A stretch of 64,000 bases of DNA. Origin: CAYGZQ01 sp964354375 [NCBI: uncultured Planctomycetota bacterium] (GTDB taxonomy: Bacteria > JAJVIF01 > JAPKYR01). The notes beneath the pieces were generated by a model, which was given only the letters and a program-made list of their open reading frames with translations, was not told where the DNA came from and made no database searches. Position 1 is the first letter of the stretch; every line of letters begins with the position of its first letter. The stretch spans positions 1 through 64,000 of the forward strand of contig CAYGZQ010000013.1 in NCBI GenBank assembly GCA_964354375.1, given 5' to 3'. Positions 24,748 to 33,467 of this stretch are shown piece after piece. Both the position numbers and the translations under genes were made by a program.

Positions 24748-25010
24748 ATGAAGCTGAATGCTCTCTACATCATGGCAGGTCTGGTTTCCGCATTGACGGG
24801 GAGATTCAGTACAGACAATCCGCTGACGGCTCGTCCTGGTCGGAAATCGAGACCGTCAATCCGTCCGGAGAAGACCTGCCGCCGGGTACCGACGATTTCA
24901 CTCCGAAGATGCTGGTGACGTCCGACAGTGTCATGCACGTGGCCTGGATCAGGCATGATTCCAGTGACAAATACGGAGACCTCTACCACAGAATGCGCGA
25001 TCTGTTCTGA
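24748..25010 (+). pseudogene. Remnant of a BNR-type secreted protein
   Basis: An SD (AGGAGA) and ATG 24748 open a signal-peptide-like start (MKLNALYIMAG). About 16 codons later the sense continues in another frame from 24795: GEIQYRQSADGSSWSE, then HVAWIRHDSS, ending at TGA 25010. That second frame has the BNR/Asp-box pattern of the sialidase-like lipoproteins nearby. The start and tail are present but the middle is missing and the frame shifted, so this looks like an internally deleted paralogue. Confidence 0.65.
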
Positions 25011-25084
25011 TCCTTAACGAGGGAATACCGGTCTGAATTTGACGGGGGATCGCGTGATGAGAGACAGCGGAAGGCAGCCAAACC

Positions 25085-25762
25085 ATGACCAGGACTGTAA
25101 TACTTGCTCTGATCGTAGCCGTCATCGTCGCCGTCTCCGGCTGTAACGATGCTCGTAAGGTCGGAGATACGAAGGACAGCGCGGGGTCGGGCGGTCAGAC
25201 AAGAGCCGCGAATTCGCCCGATGTGAATGAGGCGCCGCCGAGAAGGTACGCCGAGCCGATGCCCGTCGACATACTTGCCAGAACGGCGGAGTGCGACTGG
25301 ATCGAGATATCGTACGTGGACACGGATCAGGCTAATCCGGGCCAGGGAATGAACTGCAATTTCATCCTTGAGCCCGGAAACGAGAACTCGATGAGATGCA
25401 TCGGATACGACTCCGCAAGCAGGCAGGAGTACTCCGGCGATGTTGTGGACGAGCAGTCGTTCAAAGGGCTCATTGAGTACATGGCGGACAATCCGGATGT
25501 GTTTTTCAACCACTCCGAGTTTGAGGGCGTCGCGCCGGGCGACTATCCGGTCCCGGAAGGCTTCAGTGAATGGGTCTTTCTGCATGCGCCGACCAGCCTG
25601 GTAGATTCGTCGACTGGTTGGAAGATTGAGTACGTCATCTTGAAGGAGATTACCCCTGGCGAGACGGTCGCGCCCGAGATGCAGTATGTTTTGGATACAC
25701 TGAACGAGTGGAAGCAGAGCCTTCTCAGCAATCCGGTTCAGCAGAACTCGACGGTCGACTAG
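25085..25762 (+). CDS. Lipoprotein of unknown function
   Basis: A 225-residue lipoprotein (AVSGC, Cys20). After a 30-residue polar linker a globular region begins (EPMPVDILARTAECDWIEIS). I recognise no family: it lacks the motifs of the large lipoproteins around it. It contains two Cys (ECDW and MNCNF) in the first half and SMRC shortly after. ATG 25085 has GGAAGG upstream. It stands alone, followed by a good hairpin terminator. A hypothetical with similar reading frame length is all I can claim. Confidence 0.75.
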   Translation: MTRTVILALIVAVIVAVSGCNDARKVGDTKDSAGSGGQTRAANSPDVNEAPPRRYAEPMPVDILARTAECDWIEISYVDTDQANPGQGMNCNFILEPGNENSMRCIGYDSASRQEYSGDVVDEQSFKGLIEYMADNPDVFFNHSEFEGVAPGDYPVPEGFSEWVFLHAPTSLVDSSTGWKIEYVILKEITPGETVAPEMQYVLDTLNEWKQSLLSNPVQQNSTVD

Positions 25763-25789
25763 GTCTGCAGATTATTGGAATACGAGGCG

Positions 25790-25817
25790 AGCCCGGCGCG
25801 AACAGCGCCGGGCTTTC
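25790..25817 (+). terminator. Intrinsic terminator
   Basis: AGCCCGGCGC (25790-25799) pairs with GCGCCGGGCT (25805-25814), then TTTCC. Ends the transcript of the 25085 lipoprotein. Confidence 0.7.
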
Positions 25818-25990
25818 CGTTGATTATCCGGTCGCCTTTCCGCACGCGTGCGGTCAACCTGTTGGGCTGTGTCCGGTTATCGGCTAGAATATGGAATGAA
25901 TCCGGCAAGGTGGACCAGGCTCAGCAGGCGCAAGCGACAGGACAAGAACATCGTTCCCGATGCATGTCCACCAAGAACCGATGCGCCGGC

Positions 25991-26070
25991 TGTAGTCATA
26001 CGCATCCTGCGTATGGTTCTTGATTGGGGTGTCCCTAAGAACTATGCGCCGGAGGCGCATTGCTACTACA
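25991..26070. repeat. REP-like element, copy 5
   Basis: TGTAGTCATACGCATCC plus TGCGTATGGTTCTT, a short centre, then AAGAACTATGCGCCGG plus AGGCGCATTGCTACTACA. The compensating changes between copies (CAGGATG versus CCGGAGG) keep the hairpin. Confidence 0.85.
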
Positions 26071-26133
26071 ATATAGGAGCGATTGTCGGGCATCGAATCG
26101 AGCGAGTCGGGGGGCGAGCGAAAGGACAGGATC

Positions 26134-28848
26134 ATGAGAAAGTCCATCGTATTTGCGACTACGGTCATAGCTACGATACTGATCGGGTTCGGCTGCGCAG
26201 GGAGTGGGAATCCCGTAGCCGTCGGCGAATCGTTATCGCAAGCCGGTCTTGCAGCGGAGACGACGCCCTCCGGTCGAATGCTGTGGGGACTGTGGCGATG
26301 CATCATGGAGCCAGGGAGCGACCGGATCGATGTGGTCGAGGCCAGAACGTGCAACCTCACGATGAACGTCAATGTCCTGCTCAACGCGAAACCCGGAAGT
26401 CTGCAGATAGGAGAACTGGACGCGACGCACTTCCTCAGCGAAGGTCGTTTGGACTGCACGGTGACTCTGACGCATCCGCTTGGCGGACAGGACCGTTTCA
26501 GCGGGTTCGATGTATGGGGCGCATTTCTTCACAACGGCGCGTCGGCGCTCAACTACCAGGGACTGACTTATCCGGGCGGGCCCGTCGGTGGGACCAACGA
26601 GGCGATGCTTCTGAACGCGGACGGATACACCAGATGGTTCAATCAGCCGGAGTTTGACGGGGACGGTCCGGACCTCTTCGAGTTTTTCCCGGGGAAGCCC
26701 TCCAACCTTCCCATGCCGACCGCGGAGCTGAACGGGTACAGGATATTCGCGGACGGTCTTGGCGCCGAGGTCGACTATCATGACTGGATAAGCTCGCCCG
26801 TGTACCCCGGCAATCGTGGAATCTTCCGCTCGGGCGCGTCGAACTCGCGACGGTATCAGCTTGACTTCCCGATCATCGGCGGGAGCCCCAAGGTGGATTT
26901 CCAGTTCGCCATGGTGGCGTCATGGGCCAAGGGGGATCCCACTCTGACCGGGAATCCGAAGCTGTACGAGCCGTGGGACTTCCCTCCGGAGGCGAACGTT
27001 GACGAGCCGTTTTTCGTTGATACGTCAACGGTTGCGAGCACGCTCTTCTATGACGATTCGGGGGGCACGCCTGTCGCAGGCGGCAATTTCTCTGCGGAAG
27101 TGGAGGTCTTCGATTGGCAGGGCGGGATAGTGGCGCATCTCGGGGTCCCGAACGAGATCGAACGCCTGGTTATCGAGGGAGATTTCCTGCCGGACGGCTC
27201 GGTGGAGTACGGGCAATCTGAGCTGGGCGCGATTGCCTCGGAGGGGACGTCCAATTCATCGGTCTTCGCGATCGAGATTGTCGACTGCTCACCGGTTTCG
27301 AGCGGTGATGCTGAGTTCTGGGTCATTGCGGAAAGCGCCGGAGAGAACGGCTCAAGCTACGATCAGGGGTTCGGGTCGGCGTATCCAGCGGGGCCAAGGC
27401 GCGCCGCATTCTATCGCGGTTCGGTGACAGTGTCGCCCCAAGCTCCGTTTGTGAACACGCCCCCTGAGATTTCAGGGATCGAGGACGATATCGCTGGCCC
27501 GGGTGCGTACAAGAATCCCGTCTCGACCGACGACAAATCGGTGACATACTCGGTCATCTTCACTGACCCCGACGTCGGCCAGGATCATTCGATCACATGG
27601 TGGATAACGGCCGACGGCGCCGCGCCGGGTCCGGGAGATGTCGTTGCGATGCCGATCGACTGGTCGACATACGCGGTCGGTGAATTCGACATTTACGTCG
27701 AGGTAGATGACGGCTACGATGCGGCACTGGGAGGGCCCTTCGACATCACGCTCGAGGAAGGAACTGCGCCCGAGTGGGGGGACCCGGTCAATATAGACTA
27801 TTCGTCCGAAATGCCGAGGGCGGTCGTGAACGCCGCCGGCGAGATCGTGTTGATTTACTACAGAAATGACGACAGCGTAATGTACGCGGTGAATGACGGC
27901 ACCTGGCATACGCCCGAGCTGGCCCGCAAGTTTGATCCGATCCCGGGTTTCATGCACATAGTCGCAGCCGATCCGTCGGAAGGGGTTCACACCGTTTATG
28001 CCGGCCTGGAAGGGACGGCGGAGGAAGCGGCGGAAGACTGTCACGCGCTGAGATGGCAGGGCGCGGCGGGTGAGTGGGACTACATGTCATGCCACACCAC
28101 ATCGGACCTTCCAAGCATCTTCGTTCCTGACGACGACGGAACTTTCACCCATGTGTTCACCACCACGACCCTGAACTCGGTGACTCGTTTCGAGTCCTGG
28201 GCTGGCCCGCCGGGAGGCGTCATGACCGTGCCCGGAGACGAGGAATGCACCTACTCGTGCGCGGGTTTTGCGGAAAGAGACTCCGACTATCACGTGCTTG
28301 CGTTCGGCTGCTTCGATTCCGTGCTTGGGGTGTACAGGGTGAAGGTGCTCGGGGTGCCCAAGTCGGACGACATCCCCATGGGATTTGTCATACCGATCGC
28401 GAACTCGGGCGATTCCATAGCTACTCCCGGACTGTGCATGGACACGCTCGGAGTGCTGCACGCGGCATGGAAAGTGAATGACGCCGGAGCGGGAAGAATC
28501 GAGTACTCGAGATCGACCGACGGCGGGCTGAGCTGGAGCGCGCCCGTGACCGTGTTCACCACCGACTACGAGACGAGTCTTCTGGGCTCTTACATAGGAA
28601 TCGATTCGGATCAGAATGATCGTGTTTACATCACATATGCCCTCGAACCTTACGTGTACATGGTGTACTCGGATGACGGGGTCGACTGGAGCGAGCCGTC
28701 GAGCCCGTACGAGGGTCCCCTGCCGCTGGGATATCATTGGACGGAGCCGTACCCTGTCGTTACCCTCGACGGGACTCTTTACGTGTTCTACGCTGTGAAA
28801 AACGAAGGCTTCAACGTCAGCTCGGTCAACGTGGTTACGTGCAAGTGA
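26134..28848 (+). CDS. Modular surface lipoprotein, PKD-like and BNR C-terminus
   Basis: A 904-residue lipoprotein (LIGFGC, Cys21). It has the N-terminal family domain: RMLWGLWRCIMEP, MNVNVLLNAKPG, THPLGGQDRFSGFDV, NADGYTRWFNQPEF, FPGKPSN, RRYQLDFPI, MVASWAKGDPTL and VEVFDWQGG, very close to the product at 19772. Then comes an Ig/PKD-like module (about 450-560, ending FDIYVEVDDGYDAA), then a sialidase-like propeller with Asp-box pattern (YSRSTDGGLSWSAP). ATG 26134 follows AAAGGA; the upstream frame to 26083 is not supported by an SD. Surface attachment or glycan binding is inferred from the modules only. Confidence 0.82.
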   Translation: MRKSIVFATTVIATILIGFGCAGSGNPVAVGESLSQAGLAAETTPSGRMLWGLWRCIMEPGSDRIDVVEARTCNLTMNVNVLLNAKPGSLQIGELDATHFLSEGRLDCTVTLTHPLGGQDRFSGFDVWGAFLHNGASALNYQGLTYPGGPVGGTNEAMLLNADGYTRWFNQPEFDGDGPDLFEFFPGKPSNLPMPTAELNGYRIFADGLGAEVDYHDWISSPVYPGNRGIFRSGASNSRRYQLDFPIIGGSPKVDFQFAMVASWAKGDPTLTGNPKLYEPWDFPPEANVDEPFFVDTSTVASTLFYDDSGGTPVAGGNFSAEVEVFDWQGGIVAHLGVPNEIERLVIEGDFLPDGSVEYGQSELGAIASEGTSNSSVFAIEIVDCSPVSSGDAEFWVIAESAGENGSSYDQGFGSAYPAGPRRAAFYRGSVTVSPQAPFVNTPPEISGIEDDIAGPGAYKNPVSTDDKSVTYSVIFTDPDVGQDHSITWWITADGAAPGPGDVVAMPIDWSTYAVGEFDIYVEVDDGYDAALGGPFDITLEEGTAPEWGDPVNIDYSSEMPRAVVNAAGEIVLIYYRNDDSVMYAVNDGTWHTPELARKFDPIPGFMHIVAADPSEGVHTVYAGLEGTAEEAAEDCHALRWQGAAGEWDYMSCHTTSDLPSIFVPDDDGTFTHVFTTTTLNSVTRFESWAGPPGGVMTVPGDEECTYSCAGFAERDSDYHVLAFGCFDSVLGVYRVKVLGVPKSDDIPMGFVIPIANSGDSIATPGLCMDTLGVLHAAWKVNDAGAGRIEYSRSTDGGLSWSAPVTVFTTDYETSLLGSYIGIDSDQNDRVYITYALEPYVYMVYSDDGVDWSEPSSPYEGPLPLGYHWTEPYPVVTLDGTLYVFYAVKNEGFNVSSVNVVTCK

Positions 28849-28896
28849 GACCCCGCCACTCCAGGGATTTTTCCCGTATAGGATCGTGCCGGGCAA

Positions 28897-28905
28897 TGGT
28901 ATACT
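28897..28905 (+). promoter_or_regulatory. Extended -10 promoter of the methyltransferase gene
   Basis: TGGTATACT with TATACT at 28900-28905, identical to the word before the TolC-like gene. It lies 32 nt before ATG 28937. Confidence 0.5.
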
Positions 28906-28936
28906 TCGTCAATCATTGCGGACGGCGGAGGGGAAA

Positions 28937-29653
28937 ATGCGCTGGGAGACCTGCGAGCCCGATATCAGAGAGAGAATGTCCCGTAGACCGGGGGGAGAGT
29001 ATGTGGCTGACGCGCTCCTGGAGGCGCTCGAGCTGGCGGAGGGCCTCAAGGTTCTGGACCTGAGCGGCGGGGACGGCGTGTTGTCGGCGCTTATGGCGAA
29101 GGAGTACGGAGTTGACGTGACATGCGTGGCCGAGGACGCGTCGAGTGAAGCCGAGTCGGAGGCGAGTGCGAAGAAGCTCGGAGTTGCGGATCGAGTGAGG
29201 GTCATTCCCGGCAAGCCGTGGTCGCTCGCGGTAAGGAGCGAGGAGTTCGCGAGGGTCCTATGTCTTGGGAACCCGGTTCTCCCCAACGCATCGCCGGAAG
29301 CGGCGAAAGAACTCTACCGGGTGCTGGGGTCGGACGGGACGTTGGGGTTCGCAGGGCCGGTGTCGCTGGGGAACACGACCCCGGACTACATGAGGGTTGC
29401 TATGGCCGGCTTTGAGGGGAAGGCTTTGAAGACGCCCGCGTACACGGCGCTGATGTTTTCCCGGGAAGGGTTTCACATCGCGAAAGCGGAGTACCTGGGC
29501 GGGGCATGGGACCACTGGCTCAGGTGGCTCGATGCGCCTGCGGATTCGATCCCGGAAAAATTGAGGGAAGGCATAATAGAGGACGGGGGTCGGTGGCTGT
29601 CGATGGGACTGATCGTCCTCAAGAAACCCCCCAAGCCCCGATGGGCACTGTAG
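28937..29653 (+). CDS. Class I SAM-dependent methyltransferase-like protein
   Basis: A 238-residue cytosolic protein. KVLDLSGGDGVLSALMAKEYG (motif I, about 37-57) and VTCVAEDASSEAE (motif II acidic strand end) fit a Rossmann-fold methyltransferase. ARVLCLGNPVLPNA and RVLGSDGTLGFAGP fit the later strands (motif IV and the beta5 region). The substrate is not evident. ATG 28937 has GGAGGGG. The last codon and stop (CTG TAG) are the first bases of a REP-like element, so the natural C-terminus may have been set by that insertion. Alternative: a non-catalytic relative. Confidence 0.7.
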   Translation: MRWETCEPDIRERMSRRPGGEYVADALLEALELAEGLKVLDLSGGDGVLSALMAKEYGVDVTCVAEDASSEAESEASAKKLGVADRVRVIPGKPWSLAVRSEEFARVLCLGNPVLPNASPEAAKELYRVLGSDGTLGFAGPVSLGNTTPDYMRVAMAGFEGKALKTPAYTALMFSREGFHIAKAEYLGGAWDHWLRWLDAPADSIPEKLREGIIEDGGRWLSMGLIVLKKPPKPRWAL

Positions 29654-29732
29654 TAATGCGCATCCTGCGCATGGTTCTTAGACGAGCCGTTTCGCTAGGA
29701 AAAGAACTATGCGCAGGATGCGCATTGTTACA
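29649..29732. repeat. REP-like element, copy 6
   Basis: TGTAGTAATGCGCATCC plus TGCGCATGGTTCTTAG, a centre of about 18 nt, then AAAGAACTATGCGCAGG plus ATGCGCATTGTTACA. It lies between two convergent genes and its TAG is the methyltransferase stop codon. Confidence 0.85.
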
Positions 29733-29738
29733 TCGTGC

Positions 29739-31970
29739 CTAGTCTTTGATTCTTATATAGATGTTATAATCGCCGTCTTCCAGCTTCGCATATGCTGCGA
29801 CGGTGCTCGTGCCGTAGGGATCGATGCGAACGTGGCTGTAGGCGCAGCGGCCTCCGCCACCGCCGCCAAGGACTTCGGCGGCTCCGAACGTATCGCCCCC
29901 ATCGCCCGACTCAACGTACTGCACCTCATCATCGGCATCGAACAGGACCGACACGGTGTTACCGTCGACACTGATCGAATGAAAAACCGGCAGGGTCGCC
30001 AGACCGGTCGCGATCGCTGCAGTGGTCGGGGATGACGGTGGCCAGGAGGCGAATCGGAAGTACTGCACGTCGTAGGTGCCCCCCTGGTCGATCGCGACCA
30101 CGCCGTGGAATGGCCCGTTCGACTCCGGAGCGATTGCCGGCTCGATCAGCGTTTTGGCTCCAGTCATTGCCGCGCCATTGTTCCAGGCAGTGTCGTACCA
30201 GCCGTAGTCAAGCTCCGTGCCCCCGTGCACAAAGAACCATCTCGGCTCCGCAGCCTGCTGGACGAAACCGTCATTGACTGAATAGATGGCATCGTAGAAA
30301 CCCTGAATGATCCCACCGGTCCAGGAGCCGGTGTCCCATGGCTTGTTGCTCCTCCAACCGAACATCGAGAAGTAGTCGCCCACCAGCGAGTAGACGTAGC
30401 CGTCCGAGGCGATCCCCAGGTCGCAGGAATACGGGGGCGAAGATATTCCCATGCCTGGACTTGTGCTTGAAGGTGACGACCAGACCCCGCCATGGTAGCT
30501 CGCGACGTAAGTGCTCTTGCTGTCCGATCGCTGGTACTGGACATAGATCCCGTTGTCGCCGCCAAGAACAGCGTGGAGCGTATCTATGTCGGCAAAGGAC
30601 CCGATGGTCATCGGTGCGGACCAGGTGTAACCGCCGTCCGTCGATTGCCTTGCGAGCGCGCTTGACCCGTCAGTGTAGATGATCCACCAGTCCGTTTCAC
30701 TGAGAACGATCCTCGGGAGCGTCTCATCGAAGCCGGCCTCCCCGGAGACAAGTATCGGGTCGGACCACTCGCCCGGCATGCGTATGACGACATGAAGCGT
30801 ATCAGCGGCCACCGGCGGGCTGTAACCGTCGGAGACGGAGCAATCGATATCGAACGTGTCGCCCGGAAGAGCGTTGAGAGCCCCCCAGTCGACATCGAGA
30901 GAGCCGGTCGTGTCGTCGGGCACATCGAGCACAACGGTGGCCGAGTCATCGGTGACGGTCCATGAGAAAGTCACAGGGTCGCCGTCGTCGTCATGCGCCG
31001 TGACCGTGTAAGTCTCGACAGAATCGGGCAAAGGACTGGAATCGCCGTCGACCCCGCTGTCGATGACAGGCGGCACGTTAATGAACGGCTCGACCGTGAT
31101 CGTGAACTTGTTGTAGAGCGCGTTGGGGTCGATCTCATCCCACGCTGCCGCCCAGACTTCGTACTCGCCCACCGGCGCTTCACCGGTGTTGGAAATCGTG
31201 GCCTGCCAGTGTGTCTGATCGATCTTCGTCATCCATACGTCCGTTCCGGTAACCGGATTGCTCTCGATAATCACATGATCGGCGGTGACATCCTGCCAGT
31301 CGAGTACCTCCAGAGTGACGTCGATCGACCCGCCCATTTCGTCGATCTCCCCGGTCTGCTCGATGGAGACGATGTCGTACGGCTCGGCGCAATTGTCCGG
31401 GTAGGACGCGGTGATCATGAAAGAGGCCCCGATTGTCCCGGGGAAGTAAATCTGGAAAGATTCGGTCTTGATGCGATGAACCGGATCGGAGTACTTGTTC
31501 CAGAACTTGCGGTTCGGCTCATCCTTCGCATAGGCGCGGAACGGGTTCGCGACTTGGGGCGAGTTTGGATCGAAGATCTTCGTGTAGTCGTCGGCATTGA
31601 GGAGCTTCTTCTCGCCCAGGTTATAGAGTATACCCCTGACGTCATAGCCCGTAAGCGCGAAGGGATTCGTGACGGTTGCGTCGATGACCATGATTCTTGA
31701 AAGAGGGTCCCAGCTCACGATTTTTAGCTTGAGATATCCGGCGAGGATGAAATGGGTTATGTCGTAATGAGCGGCGAGGGTGCGGTCGGGGACGACCGTC
31801 AGCTCGTCCGACACACCGTCCCAGGTGAAATCCACCGCAGCCCAGATGTGGTGAGATGACGCGGGAACGCGGGACTGATCGGCGTCGGGAGCGCTGGGAA
31901 GCCCGGCTTGTGAACACCCGAGCGCCGCCGCGAGAATGGACGTGAGAATGAGGTATGTCGCGAATCTCAT
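29739..31970 (-). CDS. Modular surface lipoprotein, divergent family member with BNR C-terminus
   Basis: A 743-residue lipoprotein (AALGC, Cys19). The N-terminal domain is a shorter, divergent version of the family: HHIWAAVDFTWD, VVPDRTLAAHYDITHF, NPFALTGYDVRGI, LLNADDYTKIFDPN, ITASYPDN and LEVLDWQ. It lacks the PGK block. After that come an Ig-like segment (PVIDSGVDGDSS to FDIDCSVSDGY) and a sialidase-like propeller (RQSTDGGYTWSAPM). The ATG has GGAGG at 9 nt. The gene is convergent with the methyltransferase, with REP copy 6 between them. Confidence 0.8.
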   Translation of the reverse strand: MRFATYLILTSILAAALGCSQAGLPSAPDADQSRVPASSHHIWAAVDFTWDGVSDELTVVPDRTLAAHYDITHFILAGYLKLKIVSWDPLSRIMVIDATVTNPFALTGYDVRGILYNLGEKKLLNADDYTKIFDPNSPQVANPFRAYAKDEPNRKFWNKYSDPVHRIKTESFQIYFPGTIGASFMITASYPDNCAEPYDIVSIEQTGEIDEMGGSIDVTLEVLDWQDVTADHVIIESNPVTGTDVWMTKIDQTHWQATISNTGEAPVGEYEVWAAAWDEIDPNALYNKFTITVEPFINVPPVIDSGVDGDSSPLPDSVETYTVTAHDDDGDPVTFSWTVTDDSATVVLDVPDDTTGSLDVDWGALNALPGDTFDIDCSVSDGYSPPVAADTLHVVIRMPGEWSDPILVSGEAGFDETLPRIVLSETDWWIIYTDGSSALARQSTDGGYTWSAPMTIGSFADIDTLHAVLGGDNGIYVQYQRSDSKSTYVASYHGGVWSSPSSTSPGMGISSPPYSCDLGIASDGYVYSLVGDYFSMFGWRSNKPWDTGSWTGGIIQGFYDAIYSVNDGFVQQAAEPRWFFVHGGTELDYGWYDTAWNNGAAMTGAKTLIEPAIAPESNGPFHGVVAIDQGGTYDVQYFRFASWPPSSPTTAAIATGLATLPVFHSISVDGNTVSVLFDADDEVQYVESGDGGDTFGAAEVLGGGGGGRCAYSHVRIDPYGTSTVAAYAKLEDGDYNIYIRIKD

Positions 31971-32285
31971 TTGACTTGCCTCCGCAGGATGTGTATGCAG
32001 CTGGGCCCTTCAGGAAGAGGCCGAACGCTCAGGTATTCCGGTGTTCGCATTGCCGGGCAGGTGAACATAGACCGATGGGAGAAAAGGGAAAACACTCGGC
32101 TGCGTGAAGAGACCCCGCACCAGCTACCCAAACGATACGGATCGGCTTCACCGACAGACCTCCGAGACGAAACAACATTGAGAAACAGAGCCCCTTCTGT
32201 AAAGCCCATGATATCAAAAAGAGCGGCCTTCCTCAATGAAATGCTTCAGGTTTGAAGTAAATCGGGGCTGAGCAAGACGGCGGAG
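31971..32285. other. Intergenic region, no feature seen
   Basis: About 315 bases upstream of the minus-strand lipoprotein and downstream of the ATP-grasp gene. No convincing promoter, RNA or repeat; an AGGAGG-type SD is at its left edge only. Confidence 0.4.
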
Positions 32286-33464
32286 TCAACGGACCGTGAC
32301 CATCTTCTCGACCCGGTCGGCGATGGCCTGGGCCTCGGGTAGAGAATCGGCGACCGTGATCATGTAGCCGTGCCGATGCGTGTCCATGACCGGGGGGACG
32401 AGCGTGTCGCCGGGCTTGATGTAGAGATCGCACGCGACAACTCCCACAAACGATCGTGCGGCCTCCAAACCCTCGATGGCTGTCACTTTTCCCGGTGGGA
32501 AAATGAAGAATCGAAGGACCCCTGCGCGATTCATCGTGCGCCGTACGGGAGCCTCCTCGCCGACCGCGTAGCGGACGTTGGCTTCAATGAGATTGACGCC
32601 GGACAGCGCGGGCACGACATGGCTTGACGTGCCGCTGCCGCCCCCCCGGTTCGCCATCTCGACAAGATAGATGCCGTGATCCGTGACGATCAGCTCGCCG
32701 TGAATGCTTCCCGCCACGATCCCCAATGCGTCGACCAGTCGGCTGTAGACATCCTCGATTTCGCGGTGAATCTCATCCGGGAACGGCGCCGGAAAATCGA
32801 GATTAATCGCGATGATATGCGGGGGCGGCGTGTGACGTTTCGCGCTGACGGCCAGAAGATGCGTGACCCCTGCGTATCTGCAGCCCTCGACCGTTACCTC
32901 GGTCCCGACAAGATATCCCTCCACAAGGATTCTGCCCTCTCGAGAAAATCGGAAAGCTTCCTCGGCAGCGGGCAGAAGATCTTCCTCTCGCCTGATGAGC
33001 TGGACACCGCGACTCGCCTGCGCGTCGGTTGGTTTCACAACGCAGGGCAGGCCGACATCGGTCGCGTTGAGGGCATCCTGGACGGTCGTGCAGACGCGGT
33101 ATCGCGGGTTCTTCAGACCCGCCCTTCCGGCAAGCTCCCGCATGCGCGCTTTGTTCGTCGTGTTGTGAGCAACTTCAGGCGTGGGTCCGGGAAGACCGAG
33201 CGCCTGCGTGACCCTCGCGAGCGTGGGAACGGAGAGATCGGTCTGGTCGGAGACCGCGCCCGCTATTTCGTATCTTCGGGCGAGGGCAATCGTGCCGTCG
33301 ATGTCTGTGATGTCGACGGGCTCGAAACGGTCGGCGACCGACGCCCCTTCTGCTGAGGGATTTTTGTCGGTGGCGAGTGCCCGGAATCCGAGCGACCGTA
33401 CGGTGCGAATGAGGGGAATCTGCCAGTAGCCCGCACCCAGCACGAGAACCCATCGCTCAGCCAC
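32286..33464 (-). CDS. ATP-grasp ligase (carboxylate-amine/thiol ligase-like)
   Basis: A 392-residue enzyme of the ATP-grasp superfamily, which activates a carboxylate as acyl-phosphate and joins it to an amine. The N-terminal domain begins with a Rossmann-like VLVLGAGYWQIPLIR. The ATP-grasp part has LPCVVKPTDAQASRGVQLI (the first ATP-binding lysine and glycine loop), ILVEGYLVGTEVTVEG (hinge) and LVEMANRGGGSGTS (metal-binding Glu-x-Asn). The specific substrate is unknown. It starts with GTG 3 nt after the stop of a lipoprotein gene in an operon with a WecA/MraY-like transferase, which hints at modification of a cell-envelope glycan or lipid. Confidence 0.83.
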   Translation of the reverse strand: MAERWVLVLGAGYWQIPLIRTVRSLGFRALATDKNPSAEGASVADRFEPVDITDIDGTIALARRYEIAGAVSDQTDLSVPTLARVTQALGLPGPTPEVAHNTTNKARMRELAGRAGLKNPRYRVCTTVQDALNATDVGLPCVVKPTDAQASRGVQLIRREEDLLPAAEEAFRFSREGRILVEGYLVGTEVTVEGCRYAGVTHLLAVSAKRHTPPPHIIAINLDFPAPFPDEIHREIEDVYSRLVDALGIVAGSIHGELIVTDHGIYLVEMANRGGGSGTSSHVVPALSGVNLIEANVRYAVGEEAPVRRTMNRAGVLRFFIFPPGKVTAIEGLEAARSFVGVVACDLYIKPGDTLVPPVMDTHRHGYMITVADSLPEAQAIADRVEKMVTVR

Positions 33465-33467
33465 GGC

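Larger units (their letters stand above)
25763..26133. other. Intergenic region with terminator and REP copy
   Basis: Holds a terminator hairpin (25790-25814), an unremarkable stretch to 25990, and REP-like copy 5 directly before the next lipoprotein gene. Nothing else seen. Confidence 0.6.
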
